Source: Gonocerus acuteangulatus (Eukaryota > Arthropoda > Insecta > Hemiptera > Coreidae). From it: a stretch of DNA of 64,000 nucleotides. Position 1 is the stretch's first letter, and every line of letters starts with the position of its first letter. The position numbers and the translations under genes were made by a program. Under the pieces are notes generated by a model. That model was not told the origin of the DNA, made no database searches, and saw nothing but the letters and a program-made list of their open reading frames with translations. The DNA is taken from the NCBI GenBank assembly GCA_946811695.1, contig OX328123.1, positions 18,666,610-18,730,609 of the forward strand. Reading direction: 5' to 3'. Positions 43,490 through 54,953 of the stretch are shown here, in pieces.

Positions 43490-43800
43490 ATTCTAGGCCC
43501 CTCCCAAAAACAATTTATCTATGAATGTTATGATATCATAGTATCGGGCTAAGTTTTAGGCCCTTAATACCTTGTCAAGAACCTAATAATACCCTCTTAC
43601 TTATTTGTACATTCCCTACTTGGCCAGTTTTCGTTAAATGATGGCGGTTTTAACTTACTTATAGAGTTTATACGTCCCCTGATCGTTTAAGTCATCAGAG
43701 AGTTTATAATAACCCTGAATCCTTACCCTAAGGGCCCTAATCTCTAAATGCCAGAAATTTTGTAATAAATCCAATCGTTATAGCAGCCAAAATTTAACGA
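43490..43800 (+). mobile_element. Single-arm relative of the 15.75-kb MITE
   Basis: Shares AATGTTATGATATCATAGTA and TTAATACCTTGTCAAGAACC with the MITE arms; its right arm is absent. Confidence 0.55.
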
Positions 43801-44109
43801 GAACTTGGCCTTTAGGAGGAGGGGGGGGGGGGTTGTTTTGAACGTGTTGTACCATCGGAAACAAATCAAGTGGGGTATCAAATGAATCGTCTCTTACAGT
43901 AAAACCTAAAAGTAAAGGGAAAAATCAGAAAATGCTCCTGAGTGAGAGGGATTTTCTTATGCAGGCAAAAATACCCGTTCTTATATGCCCTAATATCTCA
44001 GTTGCTAATTATTACCATGAATATAATATTAAAACCATGAAATTCAAACCACACAGTATTGTAAGGATGCCCAAGTGACCTTTTAAGTTTCATCATTTTA
44101 TGCGCAACC

Positions 44110-44113
<4 letters not shown>

Positions 44114-44163
<50 letters not shown>
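44114..44163. repeat. (TA)n microsatellite
   Basis: Pure TA array. Confidence 0.95.
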
Positions 44164-44168
<5 letters not shown>

Positions 44169-44496
44169 TGGAAATATTTTTTGAATACAGATACATTGGT
44201 TTAGGAATACTTGTTAGGGTCCATTATAGAATAGATCTATCCGTTCTATGCCGAAACACAAGGAGGCCAGATAGCGGCCGGGCTGGTCTCGCATAATACG
44301 GAGTTATGGCTCCACTATCTATGTTAATATTTATAAGGGCATTCACCATAAAACATAACGCCATAACTGTCATTTTCATTTCATTAACTCTTGTAATTGG
44401 AAACTCCATCTAGCGGTAGTTGGTTTCCTTATTCCAACACCGAAATTCTACAAGGATCACCATTTTGTAAATTATGAAATAAATTAGTTATTATAT

Positions 44497-44706
44497 TTTT
44501 TTTATTTAAATCTTAACGACCACTATAATTAACTCCTTTAAGAATATTAGGATGGGTTATCTATAGGTCACCACCCTTTTCTAGCCAGGATAAGGTTGCT
44601 ACCTTTTCTTTTTTCTAAAGAAAAACCACCACCCCTAGAGGGAATCGATGCCGCGACTCTTGGGAGTGTTAAGTACTCACGCCTTAACACTCCTATCCTA
44701 TGATAT
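44497..44706 (-). mobile_element. tRNA-SINE family 3
   Basis: Minus-strand GAGTGTTAAGGCGTGAGTAC (tRNA-Leu/Ser-like A-box), a degraded B-box CATCGATTCCC, GGTGGTGGTTTTTCTTTAGA, AGCCAGGATAA in reverse order, AAAAGGGTGGTGACCTATAG, tail. Matches the copy at 61.6 kb. Confidence 0.78.
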
Positions 44707-45644
44707 ATTTTAATTAGACTTAATAGAATTGCTTAATAAGCACATTCGTTAGTCTGATTATGTGTAATTGATAATTATTTTTCTTTAATTTTCGAGAGTT
44801 TTACATAACTTACATCAGTCGAAAGGCAACTAGAAAAATTAAAAATGCGTTTTTTCACATTCGATACTTTGCATTTGTATCGACGATGTGTGTGGAGAAA
44901 AAAAATGGGAAAAAATATTTCGATTGTTCGTCAATACTAATTTTTGGGAAAATACAAAAAAAAAAAAAAAAACAAACGTTCTAAATGATCAATTGTTGAC
45001 TGAAATTCATATTTTTATTAAGAACAACAAACATTTTATATTAAGAAATCAACGTCCCCTTGAACTATTTGTGCCCAGCTTTTTATGCTAGACTGAAGCG
45101 AAAGAAAACCTGATTTTTTTATGATAACGGGGAATCTGTTGGTCAACAAGGGTGTCAGATAAAATATTTAGAAATCGCTCTTAATTTTAGAAAAAGAGAG
45201 AAAAAAACTGCTATGAAACGTTGCACAGTGCTGCCAAACGCCGGATTTTTGAGGGGGGGGGGGACTTAGGCACTTTAATCTTTCTGATTTCGTTAAAATT
45301 ATTTTTTTGTGCTGAGTCGAATGAGAGCTTACCAATGCCGGAAGAACAGTGACGTTAATGCTAAAAGTTTTTTTTTTTTTTTTTACAGGAGAGTAAAAAA
45401 TATATTTGGAGTTGTATAAAAGGAATAATTGAAAAGGATGTAAGTGACAGAAAATAATGGTGTATTGAGTTTAATTAGAATATACACTTTACTTTCATTT
45501 CGAAGGATTAGGATCCCCCAAGTTCAACCCCTAAGTGCAGTTTCGTCATTGCTTAACTAAAAATTGTTCGTTGTTTTAGAAGACCGATTTTCTGTCTGGT
45601 GTTCTTTGGAATTTTCTCTCGCTAAGATAAACGATGTGTATGAA
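44707..45644. other. Unassigned DNA before the satellite
   Basis: 44845-44890 (TTTTTTCACATTCGATACTT, TGTATCGACGAT) also occurs at 54645-54690. No gene seen. Confidence 0.4.
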
Positions 45645-47597
45645 GTGTGTTTCTGATATTGTCTATGGACGTATTTGCATGTGACATATTTTTGGAGTTA
45701 CGTCGTTGCTCTTCCGGAATGGCAATACACTAAGGTCTATACATTACAATGGTTTATTTATCGGTATTCTAAATAATTAAATATCCAGTCACAATTACTC
45801 GAACTAAAAAGTATGCATTGGCGTAAATAAAATATATTACGTGTGTTTCTGATATTGTCTATGGACGTATTTGCATTAGACACATTTTTGGAGTTACGTC
45901 GTTGCTCTTCCGGAATGGCAATACACTAAGGTCTATACATTACAATGGTTTATTTATCGGTATTCTAAATAATTAAATATCCAGTCACAATTACTCCAAC
46001 TAAAAAGTATGCATTGGCGTAAATAAAATATATTAAGTGTGTTTCTGATATTGTCTATGGACGTATTTGCATTAGACATATTTTTGGAGTTACGTCGTTG
46101 CTCTTCCGGAATGGCAATACATTAAGGTCTATACATTACAATGGTTTATTTATCGGTATTCTAAATAATTAAATATCCAGTCACAATTACTCGAACTAAA
46201 AAGTATGCATTGGCGTAAATAAAATATATTAAGTGTGTTTCTGATATTGTCTATGGACGTATTTGCATTAGACATATTTTTGGAGTTACGTCGTTGCTCT
46301 TCCGGAATGGCAATACATTAAGGTCTATGCATTACAATGGTTTATTTATCGGTATTCTAAATAATTAAATATCCAGTCACAATTACTCGAACTAAAAAGT
46401 ATGCATTGGCGTAAATAAAATATATTAAGTGTGTTTCTGATATTGTCTATGGACGTATTTGCATTAGACATATTTTTGGAGTTACGTCGTTGCTCTTCCA
46501 GAATGGCAATACATTAAGGTCTATGCATTACAATGGTTTATTTATCGGTATTCTAAATAATTAAATATCCAGTCACAATTACTCGAACTAAAAAGTATGC
46601 ATTGGCGTAAATAAAATATATTAAGTGTGTTTCTGATATTGTCTATGGACGTATTTGCATTAGACATATTTTTGGAGTTACGTCGTTGCTCTTCCGGAAT
46701 GGCAATACACTAAGGTCTATACATTACAATGGTTTATTTATCGGTATTCTAAATAATTAAATATCCAGTCACAATTACTCGAACTAAAAAGTATGCATTG
46801 GCGTAAATAAAATATATTAAGTGTGTTTCTGATATTGTCTATGGACGTATTTGCATTAGACATATTTTTGGAGTTACGTCGTTGCTCTTCCGGAATGGCA
46901 ATACATTAAGGTCTATGCATTACAATGGTTTATTTATCGGTATTCTAAATAATTAAATATCCAGTCACAATTACTCCAACTAAAAAGTATGCATTGGCGT
47001 AAATAAAATATATTAAGTGTGTTTCTGATATTGTCTATGGACGTATTTGCATTAGACATATTTTTGGAGTTACGTCGTTGCTCTTCCGGAATGGCAATAC
47101 ACTAAGGTCTATGCATTACAATGGTTTATTTATCGGTATTCTAAATAATTAAATATCCAGTCACAATTACTCCAACTAAAAAGTATGCATTGGCGTAAAT
47201 AAAATATATTAAGTGTGTTTCTGATATTGTCTATGGACGTATTTGCATTAGACATATTTTTGGAGTTACGTCGTTGCTCTTCCGGAATGGCAATACATTA
47301 AGGTCTATGCATTACAATGGTTTATTTATCGGTATTCTAAATAATTAAATATCCAGTCACAATTACTCCAACTAAAAAGTATGCATTGGCGTAAATAAAA
47401 TATATTAAGTGTGTTTCTGATATTGTCTATGGACGTATTTGCATTAGACACATTTTCGCAGTTACGTCGTTGCTCTTCCGGATATTAAGGTATATGCGTT
47501 AAAATGATTTTTTTTATCGGTACTCCATAAAACTAAAAGTCCTGTCACAATAACTCTTACTAAAAAGTATGTATTGACGTAAATAAAATGTATTAAA
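45645..47597. repeat. 196-bp satellite array, ten copies
   Basis: Unit starts GTGTGTTTCTGATATTGTCT at 45645 and then every 196 bp through 47409. Copies 1-9 differ at only a few positions (CACTAAGG/CATTAAGG, TATACATT/TATGCATT, CTCGAACT/CTCCAACT). The last copy is clearly diverged. No open frame. Confidence 0.97.
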
Positions 47598-48029
47598 TTA
47601 ATTATTTACGACGAAGATTTTAATTAAAACTTTCAATGACCCTAATCATTTCACCATAACAATGACATTATCTACATTTTGCAATCACGTAGGTTTTTAT
47701 CTAAATTATTTTTAAGTACTCAGGAGTAATTGACTCTCTTAATGAAATTACAACATTACTTTAAATTAGTTCTACTTCTCACTCATAAAGAGAAACAATG
47801 TTATGTTATTCTAAGGAATGGGGTATTTTATCTAATTCCGTACTTATATTTCTAAACCGTTGTCGTGTAATTGCAAAATCAGTTATAGTACTAACAGTTA
47901 AATATTCAACAGATTATAGGAAGACAACTTTATGTTCTGGCATATAGTTCTTTGGAATGCAGCCTTTACAAATAGTGATTTAGAATTTATTCTTGGAAGA
48001 AAATATAGGAGAACGTCAAACCTAAAATA
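47598..48029. other. Unassigned AT-rich DNA
   Basis: No gene or repeat end recognised. Confidence 0.4.
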
Positions 48030-48037
48030 AAAAAAAG

Positions 48038-48385
48038 TCCGTCACGCAGGAGCTGCATAACTAAGCACTTTCCTCAGAATTTGGGTAGTGTAGACTGCTT
48101 TCCAGAACAATTTGCTTAAAATATCCTACATAAATAAAATAAAAACATGAATAGTTCTCTTTTAAATTTGTAATGAGTAACTGATCAATTATTAATTTGC
48201 TTCCAGAGTTATGTTTACACATGGTACCTATTACACCACGTAATAAATACAAAAAAAAAAAAACTCATTTTATCGTATTTTCATCTAACGCAGGAACAGG
48301 ATACAGTCACTCTAGTGGTAGAAAGCGCTCCTTGCGGCGGCTTTGTGAACCTACGTCTGGCATATTAGGCAGGGTATTCTACTCA
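48038..48385 (+). mobile_element. Helentron-like family Y copy 1, 5' part
   Basis: Starts GTCCGTCACGCAGGAGCTGC, CTAAGCACTTTCCTC, and is almost identical over about 320 bp to the 5' part of the copy at 56.56-56.89 kb on the other strand. The similarity stops near 48385. Confidence 0.75.
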
Positions 48386-48416
48386 ATCTTGTGTACTTCT
48401 TCTTGATCCTTCTGTA

Positions 48417-48666
48417 CATGGGCGTATATAAAAACAATTTCGGGGGGGGGGCTGAGACCATTTCCAGGGTATGGAATACTAAATATTTAGAGCTTGGAAT
48501 AGTTTTAGACAACTAAAACGCAATTACACGAAAAATAAAATATGTTCTATGACCTAAGTGATCTTATTTAATTTATTTTTAAGGGTTTTACGAGAAGTTT
48601 TTATCATCAATTCAAAATTTCGGGAGGGGCTGGAGCCCCCTCAGCCCCCCCTCATATACGCCCATG
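48417..48666. mobile_element. hAT MITE, family CATGGGCG, copy 2
   Basis: Starts CATGGGCGTATATAAAAAC and ends TATACGCCCATG. CTTCTGTA and CTTCTTTA (48409-48416, 48667-48674) form an 8-bp target duplication with one mismatch. Reversed relative to the copy at 31.5 kb. Confidence 0.83.
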
Positions 48667-48674
48667 CTTCTTTA

Positions 48675-48956
48675 ACCTCTACAAAGGCTTTATTAGGCAT
48701 GTTTTGTATTGATTTAAAGAGCATTGCTTTAGAATGAGAGCCAGATTCTGTAATTTCCGCTTCTGTGTAAAAGTTAGCTACTGTCGGTGTCCCTGGCGCC
48801 TTAATATCACTTTTATTCGAGATGTTCGAGAGGATTTTGACAATTTTCACGAGATATATATAAAAAAAAAAAAAAAAGTTTATTTCTTTTCTAAGCTTAT
48901 CAAATGGCACTAGGGACATGAACGGAACCGCGCTAAGATGCTGCAGTTCCTGTGAG
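48675..48956 (-). mobile_element. Family X 5' end with an unrecognised open frame
   Basis: Minus-strand start GTCCGACTCACAGGAACTGC then CTTAGCGCGGTTCC at 48918-48956. Downstream an open frame runs with GTPTVANFYTEAEITESG and NMPNKAFVEVKEA; I recognise no family. The body differs from the other X copies, so the 5' end may have captured other DNA. Confidence 0.5.
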
Positions 48957-49108
48957 TCGGACTTTGGTATTTGTAACTACATATTTTAAATTTTTTATTA
49001 CATATTTCATTATAAATAGTTAAATATATATGTACATATTTTGAATTTTATTTTACATGAAAACATCCGTTCCCTAATTATAAATAAACTCCGGGGGTAC
49101 CCTCGTAC

Positions 49109-49153
49109 CATCTTTCTCTTTAGATACCTCCTGGGTATCTAAAGAGAAAGATG
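49109..49153. repeat. Perfect hairpin, 20-bp arms
   Basis: CATCTTTCTCTTTAGATACC, 5-base loop, then the exact reverse complement. No element ends around it. Confidence 0.85.
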
Positions 49154-49904
49154 GGTTTCAAAAATAATGTAATTCGGTCATCAGAACATGGAGTTTAAAC
49201 TGTATTCATTTCAACTTGAATTAAGGCGCCAATCCTCCTGCAGAGGGTTAAATCCTTTAACAGATAAGCATAATCCGTTTTCTGTATTCTTATATTTTTG
49301 GGATGTTTCTTTTGCACATGTGGACGCTTTTTTTTATTCGTTAAGATCAATATAAAAGTCCGATTCGCAGGAACTGCGTCATGTTTCGAATGATCACCTT
49401 CCACTTACCACGATTTTCTAACATCTTTCGAGATATTTTAAAAAATATAAGAAAATCCCAAAACTTTTCATGCGTGTTAATGAACTATTTTATTTCTAGT
49501 ACTTCCTTAACTCCAAACGGAACCAAAATTTAAACATCTTAGATTATATGGATGTCAAACGCCTGGAACATGTTTAAACTGAATCAATCGTTTCCGAATG
49601 CCCAAACTGAAAATTAGTTTGGAACATCATTTCTATCAATTTGTCTTGTAAACGGCTACAGATATCGCGTTAACAATGGTTTCATTCGTTTCCTATGTTA
49701 AGAAGGAACCTATGAAACGAGTACCTGTTAGAAAACGTAACCGTTCAGAATTGTTTCGCGTGAATTTCGCTCAAAAAATTATGTTTCGGAGAACGAACTT
49801 GGCTTTTTTAAATGAGACGATAGATTTTTGTACCGAATTTCATCGAAATCGGACCATTTTTGAGACAATGGGAGAGTGAACAGACACACACACACACACA
49901 TATA

Positions 49905-50226
49905 TATAAAAAAAAATCAGTCCCGTAACAGGCCACAAGGGCCCAGAGGGGCAGATACTGTAGAGGTATCGGACTCTTGACCGTACGGCACACGAGGGAG
50001 ATAGTGTGGTCAACACTATACTCCGGCCGCCTGATTTTCCCCTTGGCTGCTTCGACTGCAAGAGTCATTAGCACCCAAGGTACGATCACCTAGGGACGAT
50101 CTGGGACCCCAAATCCAACCCTCGAACGGCAGCACTAGAAGAAAAAATCTTTAGTGCGCGCTCGGGTTTTTTAACCTGGTCCTCCAGTTCATTAGTCGAG
50201 TGCTCTACCACTGAGCTAACCTCGCC
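49905..50226 (-). mobile_element. tRNA-derived SINE, family 2, full length
   Basis: Minus strand: GGGCGAGGTTAGCTCAGTGG, TAGAGCACTCGACTAAT (tRNA A-box and anticodon arm), degraded B-box GGTTAAAAAACCC, CTAGGTGATCGTACC, GGTGCTAATGACT, AAATCAGGCGGCCGGAGTAT, CACACTATCTCCCTCGTGTG, tail CGGGACTGATTTTTTTT. About 320 bp. Confidence 0.85.
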
Positions 50227-50228
50227 CC

Positions 50229-50269
<41 letters not shown>

Positions 50270-50284
50270 GTTGTAGATCCTAAG

Positions 50285-50321
<37 letters not shown>

Positions 50322-50348
50322 AGATCCTAAGTATAATATATATATATA
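50226..50348. repeat. (CA)n(TA)n microsatellite with duplicated unit
   Basis: TGTTGTAGATCCTAAGTATA occurs twice between TA blocks. Confidence 0.95.
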
Positions 50349-50574
50349 CCATATTTTTACTTTATTTGAACCACCGTTATATTCGTGATGTCCGTATCAT
50401 TAAAAAAAAAAAAAAAAAAGCCTAGCACCCCCCCCCCCGAGTCGTCAATAGAGCTGGATTCGTCTTCAGCTGTGGTCCAAAGGTTTGAGATTTGAAAATC
50501 TCCGCTGACATTGTTGTATAAGCAATCAGATTTAATTTGAAGTAATCTTGTCAGTTTTTTGAGTGAATATTACA

Positions 50575-51045
50575 GATGGGCGATCTGAGTCGATCTTTTA
50601 AAAGATTAATCTTTTTAACAGGATATATTGACTTTTTTTAATCTCCAAGGGTCGATATTTTATTGAAGTAATCTCCAAAGGCCGATCGTTTAAAAAATCG
50701 ATCTATCTAGAATACTGTAAAATAAAGTTTTATTTTTTATTTCAAATATTCAAAGACTTAATCTCAACTCTTGTTACTCAATCTTCTTTCTATTACTTAA
50801 CTGAAGAAGAAACAGTGTTCTATATAACAGTAACGGACTTTTAATACTCTCTTAATTTCTATAACCATATTTCTCTATTATTATAATTTTACTCTATTTT
50901 TTTTTCATTTGATAAACGTATATATGCAGTAATACGCATATATTTCAATATTATTTAACAGAAGTAGTTTCATTACGCATTATTTCTGATGAAAAATAGT
51001 CATAATTTTTTCAACTTTTAGGTTACAGATATATTTTTCATAATA
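50575..51045 (+). repeat. GATC-rich repeat, copy 2, left part
   Basis: GATGGGCGATCTGAGTCGAT, CTTTTAAAAG, TATCTAGAATACT and the AT-rich core match 24.34-24.85 kb. Family Z interrupts it at about 51046. Confidence 0.65.
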
Positions 51046-51047
51046 CA

Positions 51048-51645
51048 TAGTACTAGCTGTTACCTGGCGTACCATGCTACACCTACTTTCTGCCTATGAC
51101 TCTCCCCGTATCAAAATATACCTGTATACCCAGTTACGTCAAAAGGTGTGAATTTGTTTATATCTGCCTAGATGTAGTTCGTGAAACAGTCAATAGAGGC
51201 CAGCACCACAGCAGTTCAGAAAAAAGTCGACAGAGGCCAGCACCAGAACCTGCCAGTAGATAGCTCTTATTAAAGAAAGGCCAGCACTCCTTAGTTACCT
51301 CCTTGACTGTTGAAATAAACTGCATTACATGATTATATAATGATCTAAAGTCATCAATGTGTTCGAGTTATTCTAATTATCAGGAACATCAACAAATAAA
51401 TTTGAGACATTATTCAAAATGGCCGTCAGAATCTGAATGGATCAGTGTAGCCAATTTTTCTTGAAAAAAACTTTTGACCTTTTGACCAAATTTTGAAATT
51501 TGACTATTTTGACCTAGTCTAGGAGATTTCCCGTATCAATACCTACCTGTGTCCCAAGTTTGGACAAAATCGGTCAGATTTGTATAAGGAACAAACAGAT
51601 AAACGGACAAACAGAAAGTAACGTGATTTTTATATATATAGATTC
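51048..51645 (+). mobile_element. Family Z repeat, copy 2 (longer)
   Basis: Starts TACTAGCTGTTACCTGGCGT and ends GGACAAACAGAAAGTAACGT, TATATATAGATT. AGGCCAGCACC recurs three times inside. Resembles LINE-derived short repeats with TA tails. Confidence 0.5.
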
Positions 51646-51865
51646 AAATCGACTTATTTAGGTCGGGATGGGCGATTGTCGAATGTGAATCGAAATAAAA
51701 TACGAATTTCGTAGTTAATTGTAAGTAATCGTGAATTAGATCCGTATCGAAGATCGATCCATATCGTAGATCGATCTTTTGAATCGATCTGAACTTGCCG
51801 ATCTCTTCATTTCGATTCGAATCGATTCAAAAGATCGATAGATATTCGATCACTAGTGCATATCT
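51646..51865 (+). repeat. GATC-rich repeat, right part
   Basis: GATCGATCTTTTGAATCGAT, TTCGATTCGAATCGATTCAA; a further GATGGGCGATTGTCG start occurs inside at 51668. Confidence 0.6.
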
Positions 51866-52340
51866 TCCTCGATAGCCAAAAAATCGTGGTTTTGTATACA
51901 ATCAGAACATTTAACCTATTAAAACGTTACAGATTTTTTATTCGAGATTATCGAGAGCCCCCCCAGTGGTATTTTTACCTGATCTAGCTTGGCAAAATTA
52001 ATTTATCACGGATTCTTATTGGAAATGACTTGCTGATCACGAATATAGCCCATTTTAGGGATCAGAAATGTAGTCTTACCGTTGTTTTCTAACTTTTTCA
52101 GCAGAAAAGGCCGTTTTTTATTACGTTTTAAGTGTTAACCAAAATTAAAATTTTTTAATTTTTTTTAATACTTTTTTTATTAATTTGTTAAAGGCAACAA
52201 CAGCAAAAAGCTTCTAGACTAGGTATTACAAATAACAATAATAATTAAAAAAAATATATCGAAAATAATAATTGAAAATACAATACAATCAAAAATATAA
52301 TCAAAATTAAGTTATCAAAACTAATAAATCATTCTTGGTC
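51866..52340. other. Unassigned AT-rich DNA
   Basis: No gene signal; A-rich simple stretches near 52.2 kb. Confidence 0.4.
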
Positions 52341-52349
52341 AAGTAACGG

Positions 52350-52692
52350 TTCATTCAACAAATTAATTATTTCACCTGGGAAGGAATGAAACTCTTCTTT
52401 ATGTCGACGAATTTCTGCACTCATACTAGAAATATACGGATCGCTCGAGTATAGTAAACAATGAAATACATCTTCAATATTCGATAGTCCCCCAAATTGC
52501 AGATGCACTTAAATCTTCTTCTACATCTGATTGAGTATCGTAATCCAAACTTGTATCAAGCCACTCACCAAAACCTTTCTCAATAACACTTTTTGTTCGG
52601 TTTGCTGTTTGCCACTTATCACGTAAATGTCTTAAGAATGCCTCCAATTTTTTAAAAAAATTTTCCTTCTCTTTGGACTTTGTAAGATCCAA
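52350..52692 (-). pseudogene. Unrecognised degraded coding sequence
   Basis: Minus-strand pieces that look coding: KKLEAFLRHLRDKWQTANRT, EKGFGEWLDTSLDY and SDVEEDLSASAIWGTIEY, stop at 52474. In another frame IEDVFHCLLYSSDPY and SAEIRRHKEEF follow, then GEIINLLNEPLLDQE and a stop near 52335. Two frameshifts join them. The start is unknown because a stop lies just upstream of the first piece. I do not recognise the family; it may be an old transposon gene or a host pseudogene. Confidence 0.45.
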
Positions 52693-52850
52693 GCTTCAAA
52701 AAGTTCCCTTTTCGATATGAGCATTTTTTTTTTTTTTTCAGAAAATCAGTTATCGTTATTAAATAGGCAGATTCTGGCAGCTAATTCTTGCTTTTCCAAG
52801 TCAATACTCAATTGACAAATAAGAAAAAATTAAAGCTAGACTGGACAGCA

Positions 52851-53487
52851 AAAGTTCTGTACCATAATAACTTACCAATAAGGGTATTACAAATGCAAGG
52901 TGAGGAATAACCCTCCGAAGTTCTGTACCATAATAACTTACCAATAAGGGTATTACAAATGCAAGGTGAGGAATAACCCTCCGAAGTTCTGTACCATAAT
53001 AACTTACCAATAAGGGTATTACAAATGCAAGGTGAGGAATAACCCTCCGAAGTTCTGTACCATAATAACTTACCAATAAGGGTATTACAAATGCAAGGTG
53101 ATGAATAACCCTCCGAAGTTCTGTACCATAATAACTTACGAATAAGGGTATTACAAATGCAAGGTGAGGAATAACCCTCCGAAGTTCTGTACCATAATAA
53201 CTTACCAATAAGGGTATTACAAATGCAAGGTGAGGAATAACCCTCCGAAGTTCTGTACCATAATAACTTACCAATAAGGGTATTACAAATGCAAGGTGAG
53301 GAATAACCCTCCGAAGTTCTGTACCATAATAACTTACCAATAAGGGTATTACAAATGCAAGGTGAGGAATAACCCTCCGAAGTTCTGTACCATAATAACT
53401 TACCAATAAGGGTATTACAAATGCAAGGTGAGGAATAACCCTCCGAAGTTCTGTACCATAATAACTTACCAGTAAGGGTATTACAAA
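52851..53487. repeat. 66-bp minisatellite, about 9.6 copies
   Basis: Unit GTTCTGTACCATAATAACTT followed by ACCAATAAGGGTATTACAAA and the rest, starting at 52854 and repeating every 66 bp. Because 66 is a multiple of three, the minus strand stays open as a 22-residue repeat (VIPLLVSYYGTELRRVIPHL plus AF). Almost no substitutions. Confidence 0.97.
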
Positions 53488-53944
53488 TCGTATCGCGTAA
53501 AGCAAAAATTAATGGTAATTTATTATGATAAATAATGAAAGACGATCATATTTACTTTTCTGAAAGATGAAAAGAATTTTTTGTAATGACAAATCATTTT
53601 TGTAACTGTAGTATTAATTCAAAGATGGAGTAGTAAACTTTGCAGCATGACATATCCTAATATAAACAATCCGTAATCCCTAAATGTTGACGTATTTGAG
53701 CCGACTTATTCTTTTTTTGTAATCTATATACTATCTAGGAAAATACTGCAAGGTCCAATTAACACTCCAATGGTCGCGTGAGATCTCTCAGATACAGAGC
53801 ATCATACGTAGACTGTGTAAGAGGCGCAAGTGCGCGGGTATACCCTCTACTATTCCTAGAGCAGGTAGTGGCTGATGTGTCAGTACTGACCTGACGCTCC
53901 TCCAAGCAGTAACTATCCACTAAAACTATTTTGTATCGCATAGA

Positions 53945-54275
53945 TACCGCGCGACCATATTTGTACTTTTAGAAAAGAGGGCAAATTGGTGTCATACGTA
54001 CCGCAAAATAAAAACAACAACAAAGTAAACGTACTTATAATATAAAGTATGAATATGGATGCAGCGATTGATGAAGAAACAGTGGTAAAAAAGATAGCAC
54101 TCTAGCCGAGAGCACCAAAACTAGAAAGCGATGCCAAATGTTTTGGGCAAACAAGACTACAAGGCTCACCCAGTATAAATGCAAGGGGTGCGGTAAATAT
54201 TCATGTCTCCATCATTGCATATTATATTGTCAAGATGAACGTAAAGTGGATGATGATACAGAAGACGTTTTTTGA
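53945..54275 (+). pseudogene. piggyBac transposase C-terminal fragment
   Basis: Reading pieces: CTFRKEGKLVSYVPQNKN, then AIDEETVVKK, then after a stop KTRKRCQMFWANKTTRLTQY, KCKGCGKYSCLHHC and a stop at 54275. The paired cysteines and final HC form the cysteine-rich zinc-binding domain at the C-terminus of piggyBac transposases, which binds the TIR; LVSYVP is the block ahead of it. The catalytic aspartates lie in the missing upstream part. At least one stop and one frameshift are present. Confidence 0.8.
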
Positions 54276-54423
54276 AGTTATATATTACTACAAAACATTA
54301 TTAATATTTGCCCTAATATTTCCTACCTACTTGTTATTTGTATATTTCAACTATACGAGTTTGCATATAACAAATAAATAACATATAATACATATACAAC
54401 ATATACATTTATTATATAATGAA

Positions 54424-54690
54424 AGTATATCGACGTCACAAATGGAAAGTATCGAATGTGAAAATTACCTCATTTCAGAGTAAAAAAACTTTTATTAATT
54501 ACTTTGCTTTTGTACAGGTCAAATAGTCGGAAGATTCGACCTTTTGACAGTGGTTATTTTACCCTTTCACTGAGTAAACGTAGATTCCAGAATTTGCCGT
54601 CCATGAGTCCAACAGCAATCGGTAAAGATTGAATATGAAAAATGTGTTTTTTCACATTCGATACTTTGCTTTTGTATCGACGATATGTTG
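54424..54690. repeat. Inverted-repeat pair inside the piggyBac remnant
   Basis: GAAAGTATCGAATGTGAAAA at about 54442 and TTTTCACATTCGATACTTTG at about 54649 are inverted, with TATCGACG at both outer edges. Possibly a MITE; the right arm also occurs at 44.85 kb. Confidence 0.5.
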
Positions 54691-54953
54691 AACTTTGAAG
54701 GGTGATTACTCACCTTGGATTGTATTATTAATTAATACCCTTCCCCTTTTCATCAACATTTTTAAATAAATAACTTTTTCTTGGTAAATTTACTAATTTT
54801 TTTATATATTAATCTCCTGTTAAGAGTTTTTGTTCATTCTGAATACAATAGATAAAGTTATTTACGGTAAATAAGACTGAAACTCAGGCGTATCTCTCAG
54901 ATACTAGGCGACGACCAATGGTAGTTTCAATGCCGCGACCATTGGATTGTTAA

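Larger units (their letters stand above)
49357..50395 (+). mobile_element. Helentron-like family X copy 4, diverged, with nested SINE
   Basis: Starts GTCCGATTCGCAGGAACTGC, then body blocks CTTCCTTAACTCCAAACGGA and TTTCATCGAAATCGGACCAT. The internal microsatellite is (CA)n(TA)n and holds a family 2 SINE; GAACCACCGTTAT resumes at 50370. The 3' hairpin is not seen. Confidence 0.6.
53763..54949 (+). mobile_element. Decayed piggyBac element with TTAA target sites
   Basis: TTAA (53759-53762) precedes CACTCCAATGGTCGCG, and CGCGACCATTGGATTG precedes TTAA (54950-54953). The TIRs match at 15 of 16 positions, and CAATGGT recurs subterminally at right. Inside is a piggyBac transposase C-terminus. At 1187 bp it has lost most of the gene. 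Confidence 0.82.

Noticed and set aside
45645..47597. CRISPR-like array (also 52.8 and 60.3 kb)
   Set aside because: Units are contiguous with no unique spacers, and the DNA is eukaryotic.
48061..48252. 63-codon frame almost identical to one at 56672-56863
   Set aside because: Both lie in the same family Y repeat in opposite orientation; identity reflects recent copying of the repeat.
52801..53505. 234-codon minus-strand repeat protein
   Set aside because: The frame is the 66-bp minisatellite; near-identity at DNA level needs no protein selection.
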